Shown here: positions 4,672 through 5,264 of the stretch, piece by piece
How positions within the stretch are numbered: position 1 is the first letter of the stretch
How the letters are laid out: each line of letters begins with the position of its first letter
Assembly (NCBI GenBank): GCA_902772085.1
Contig: CACXZL010000163.1
Location: 1-5,264 of the forward strand
Reading direction: 5' to 3'
Origin: an uncultured Coriobacteriaceae bacterium
GTDB lineage: Bacteria; Actinomycetota; Coriobacteriia; Coriobacteriales; Atopobiaceae
DNA: 5,264 bases
Position numbers and translations under genes: made by a program
The notes under the pieces: generated by a model
Database searches by the model: none
The model's input: only the letters and a program-made list of their open reading frames with translations
Told to the model about the DNA's origin: nothing

Positions 4672-5089
4672 TGCGGCAGTAGGGACATACCTTCCAGTCG
4701 GCGTTGAGCGGACGATGACATGTGGGGCACACGTTGCGCACCTGCGTGTTGCACATGGGACAGACCACGAAGTCGCGGTCTATCGATGCGCCACATTTTG
4801 GACATATCCCGTAGTGGGAGAGCTGGTGCTCGCGCAGGGCTATGTCGAGGTCCTGCTCCTCCCGGTCGATGAGATAGGAACTCGGACGTAAAATCACATA
4901 GGCAAGAATACCCACGACGGGAACGACGGCGATGATCGCCCAAAGCCACCTGGGCTCTGCACCGCGTCTCGTGGCATCACGGATGACATAGACGATGGAA
5001 AGCAGATACACAGAGACGATGCAGATCACCATGAGGATAAGCACCATGGCAACCTCAGGCGTAATGAGCTGCTTGAAAAAATCGCTCAT
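4658..5089 (-). CDS. Two-helix membrane protein with double zinc ribbon
   Basis: 143 residues. Two hydrophobic helices, ~13-36 and ~48-67, resemble the short PLD-nuclease-N-terminal-like membrane hairpin (the W-x-I-x-x-V-P-V-V-G pattern in helix 2). A charged linker (68-93) follows, then four CxxC knuckles: C96/C99, C110/C113, C121/C124 and C135/C138. These form two zinc ribbons, each of the CPxC...CPxC kind, as in DZR-type domains. The protein probably sits in the cytoplasmic membrane with the ribbons in the cytoplasm, binding a partner or sensing; no enzymatic residues are visible. An in-frame ATG at 5140 would add 17 residues, but it overlaps the -10 promoter hexamer. ATG at 5089, with AAAAGGAG 9 bases upstream, is the better start. 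It appears to be a single-gene transcript with its own promoter and terminator. Function unknown. Confidence 0.87.
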   Translation of the reverse strand: MSDFFKQLITPEVAMVLILMVICIVSVYLLSIVYVIRDATRRGAEPRWLWAIIAVVPVVGILAYVILRPSSYLIDREEQDLDIALREHQLSHYGICPKCGASIDRDFVVCPMCNTQVRNVCPTCHRPLNADWKVCPYCRTRIQ

Positions 5090-5138
5090 CTTTGGGCACT
5101 CCTTTTGTAGGCGCAATTGAACTGCGTTTCTAGGACGC

Positions 5139-5161
5139 ATTATAGCAGGTATTTATCTGCT
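5139..5161 (-). promoter_or_regulatory. Promoter of the zinc-ribbon gene with overlapping dyad
   Basis: A perfect TATAAT (5139-5144) is preceded by TGC, a strong extended -10; no good -35 is seen 16-18 bp upstream. The predicted start is near 5132, with a leader of about 42 bases. AGCAG (5144-5148) and CTGCT (5157-5161) form an inverted repeat with an 8-base spacer right behind the -10, and TGCGT/ACGCA (5123-5127 and 5135-5139) forms another over the start site. Either could be an operator. Confidence 0.65.
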
Positions 5162-5162
5162 T

Positions 5163-5264
5163 GCGTTCTCGCAGAGGGGCTATGAGGGAAAACGGGATAT
5201 AGATTCGTCGCTTTTTACGGGCCGGCCACCAGGCTTCTGACGCTTATCCGTTTGGCGAGCGAAG
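5163..5264. other. Right edge, unresolved; possibly the end of a minus-strand gene
   Basis: Two minus-strand frames enter from the right edge: one ends with TAG at 5180-5182 (27 codons, basic, ending SRFPS), the other with TAA at 5215-5217 (15 codons in the window). Neither is recognisable and no terminator hairpin with a T-run follows either. No start with a ribosome binding site was found on the plus strand apart from a 6-codon reading (ATG at 5182) that I do not credit. Confidence 0.25.

Noticed and set aside
4658..5140. Longer zinc-ribbon protein starting at 5140
   Set aside because: That ATG overlaps the TATAAT box; the start at 5089 has AAAAGGAG at proper spacing.

Overview
The window looks like part of a chromosome from a moderately GC-rich, Gram-positive-like bacterium. 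The style (GC-rich thrS, threonyl-tRNA synthetase without a TGS domain, a short membrane/zinc-ribbon protein, strong AGGAG ribosome binding sites, extended -10 promoters) is what I would expect of a Coriobacteriia member such as Collinsella or Olsenella. That placement is an inference from memory and could not be tested here.

Layout from left to right. (1) Bases 1-726, minus strand: the first 242 codons of a PAP2-type membrane phosphatase that runs off the left edge; its codon use is more AT-rich than its neighbours. (2) Bases 826-1131, minus: a 101-residue protein resembling a short C-terminal-domain segment of Cys/Met-metabolism PLP enzymes, starting with GTG inside the last codons of thrS. 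(3) Bases 1124-2890, minus: thrS, complete and with its catalytic, zinc and editing residues, but without the N-terminal TGS domain. (4) Bases 2891-3812: a 922-bp divergent intergenic region without a credible protein gene but dense in repeats. It holds dyads beside the thrS promoter, a 13-bp direct repeat, a 199-bp near-palindromic element with 53-bp arms, several short hairpins, and four head-to-tail 20-bp units that end at a candidate promoter for the next gene. (5) Bases 3813-4586, plus: an HD-domain phosphohydrolase. (6) Bases 4584-4636: a long hairpin shared by the two convergent genes, best as a terminator for the minus strand. (7) Bases 4658-5089, minus: a two-helix membrane protein with four CxxC knuckles. 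(8) The last ~100 bp are probably the end of another minus-strand gene, but the frame cannot be settled.

The genes do not form an obvious pathway. thrS and the small PLP-like ORF overlap and are almost certainly one transcript, and the PAP2 gene may be read from the same transcript or from a weak promoter of its own. The HD and zinc-ribbon genes are separate units. The most unusual content lies in the 2891-3812 intergenic region and in the stand-alone PLP-fold fragment. I did not recognise a complete novel defence or mobile system.
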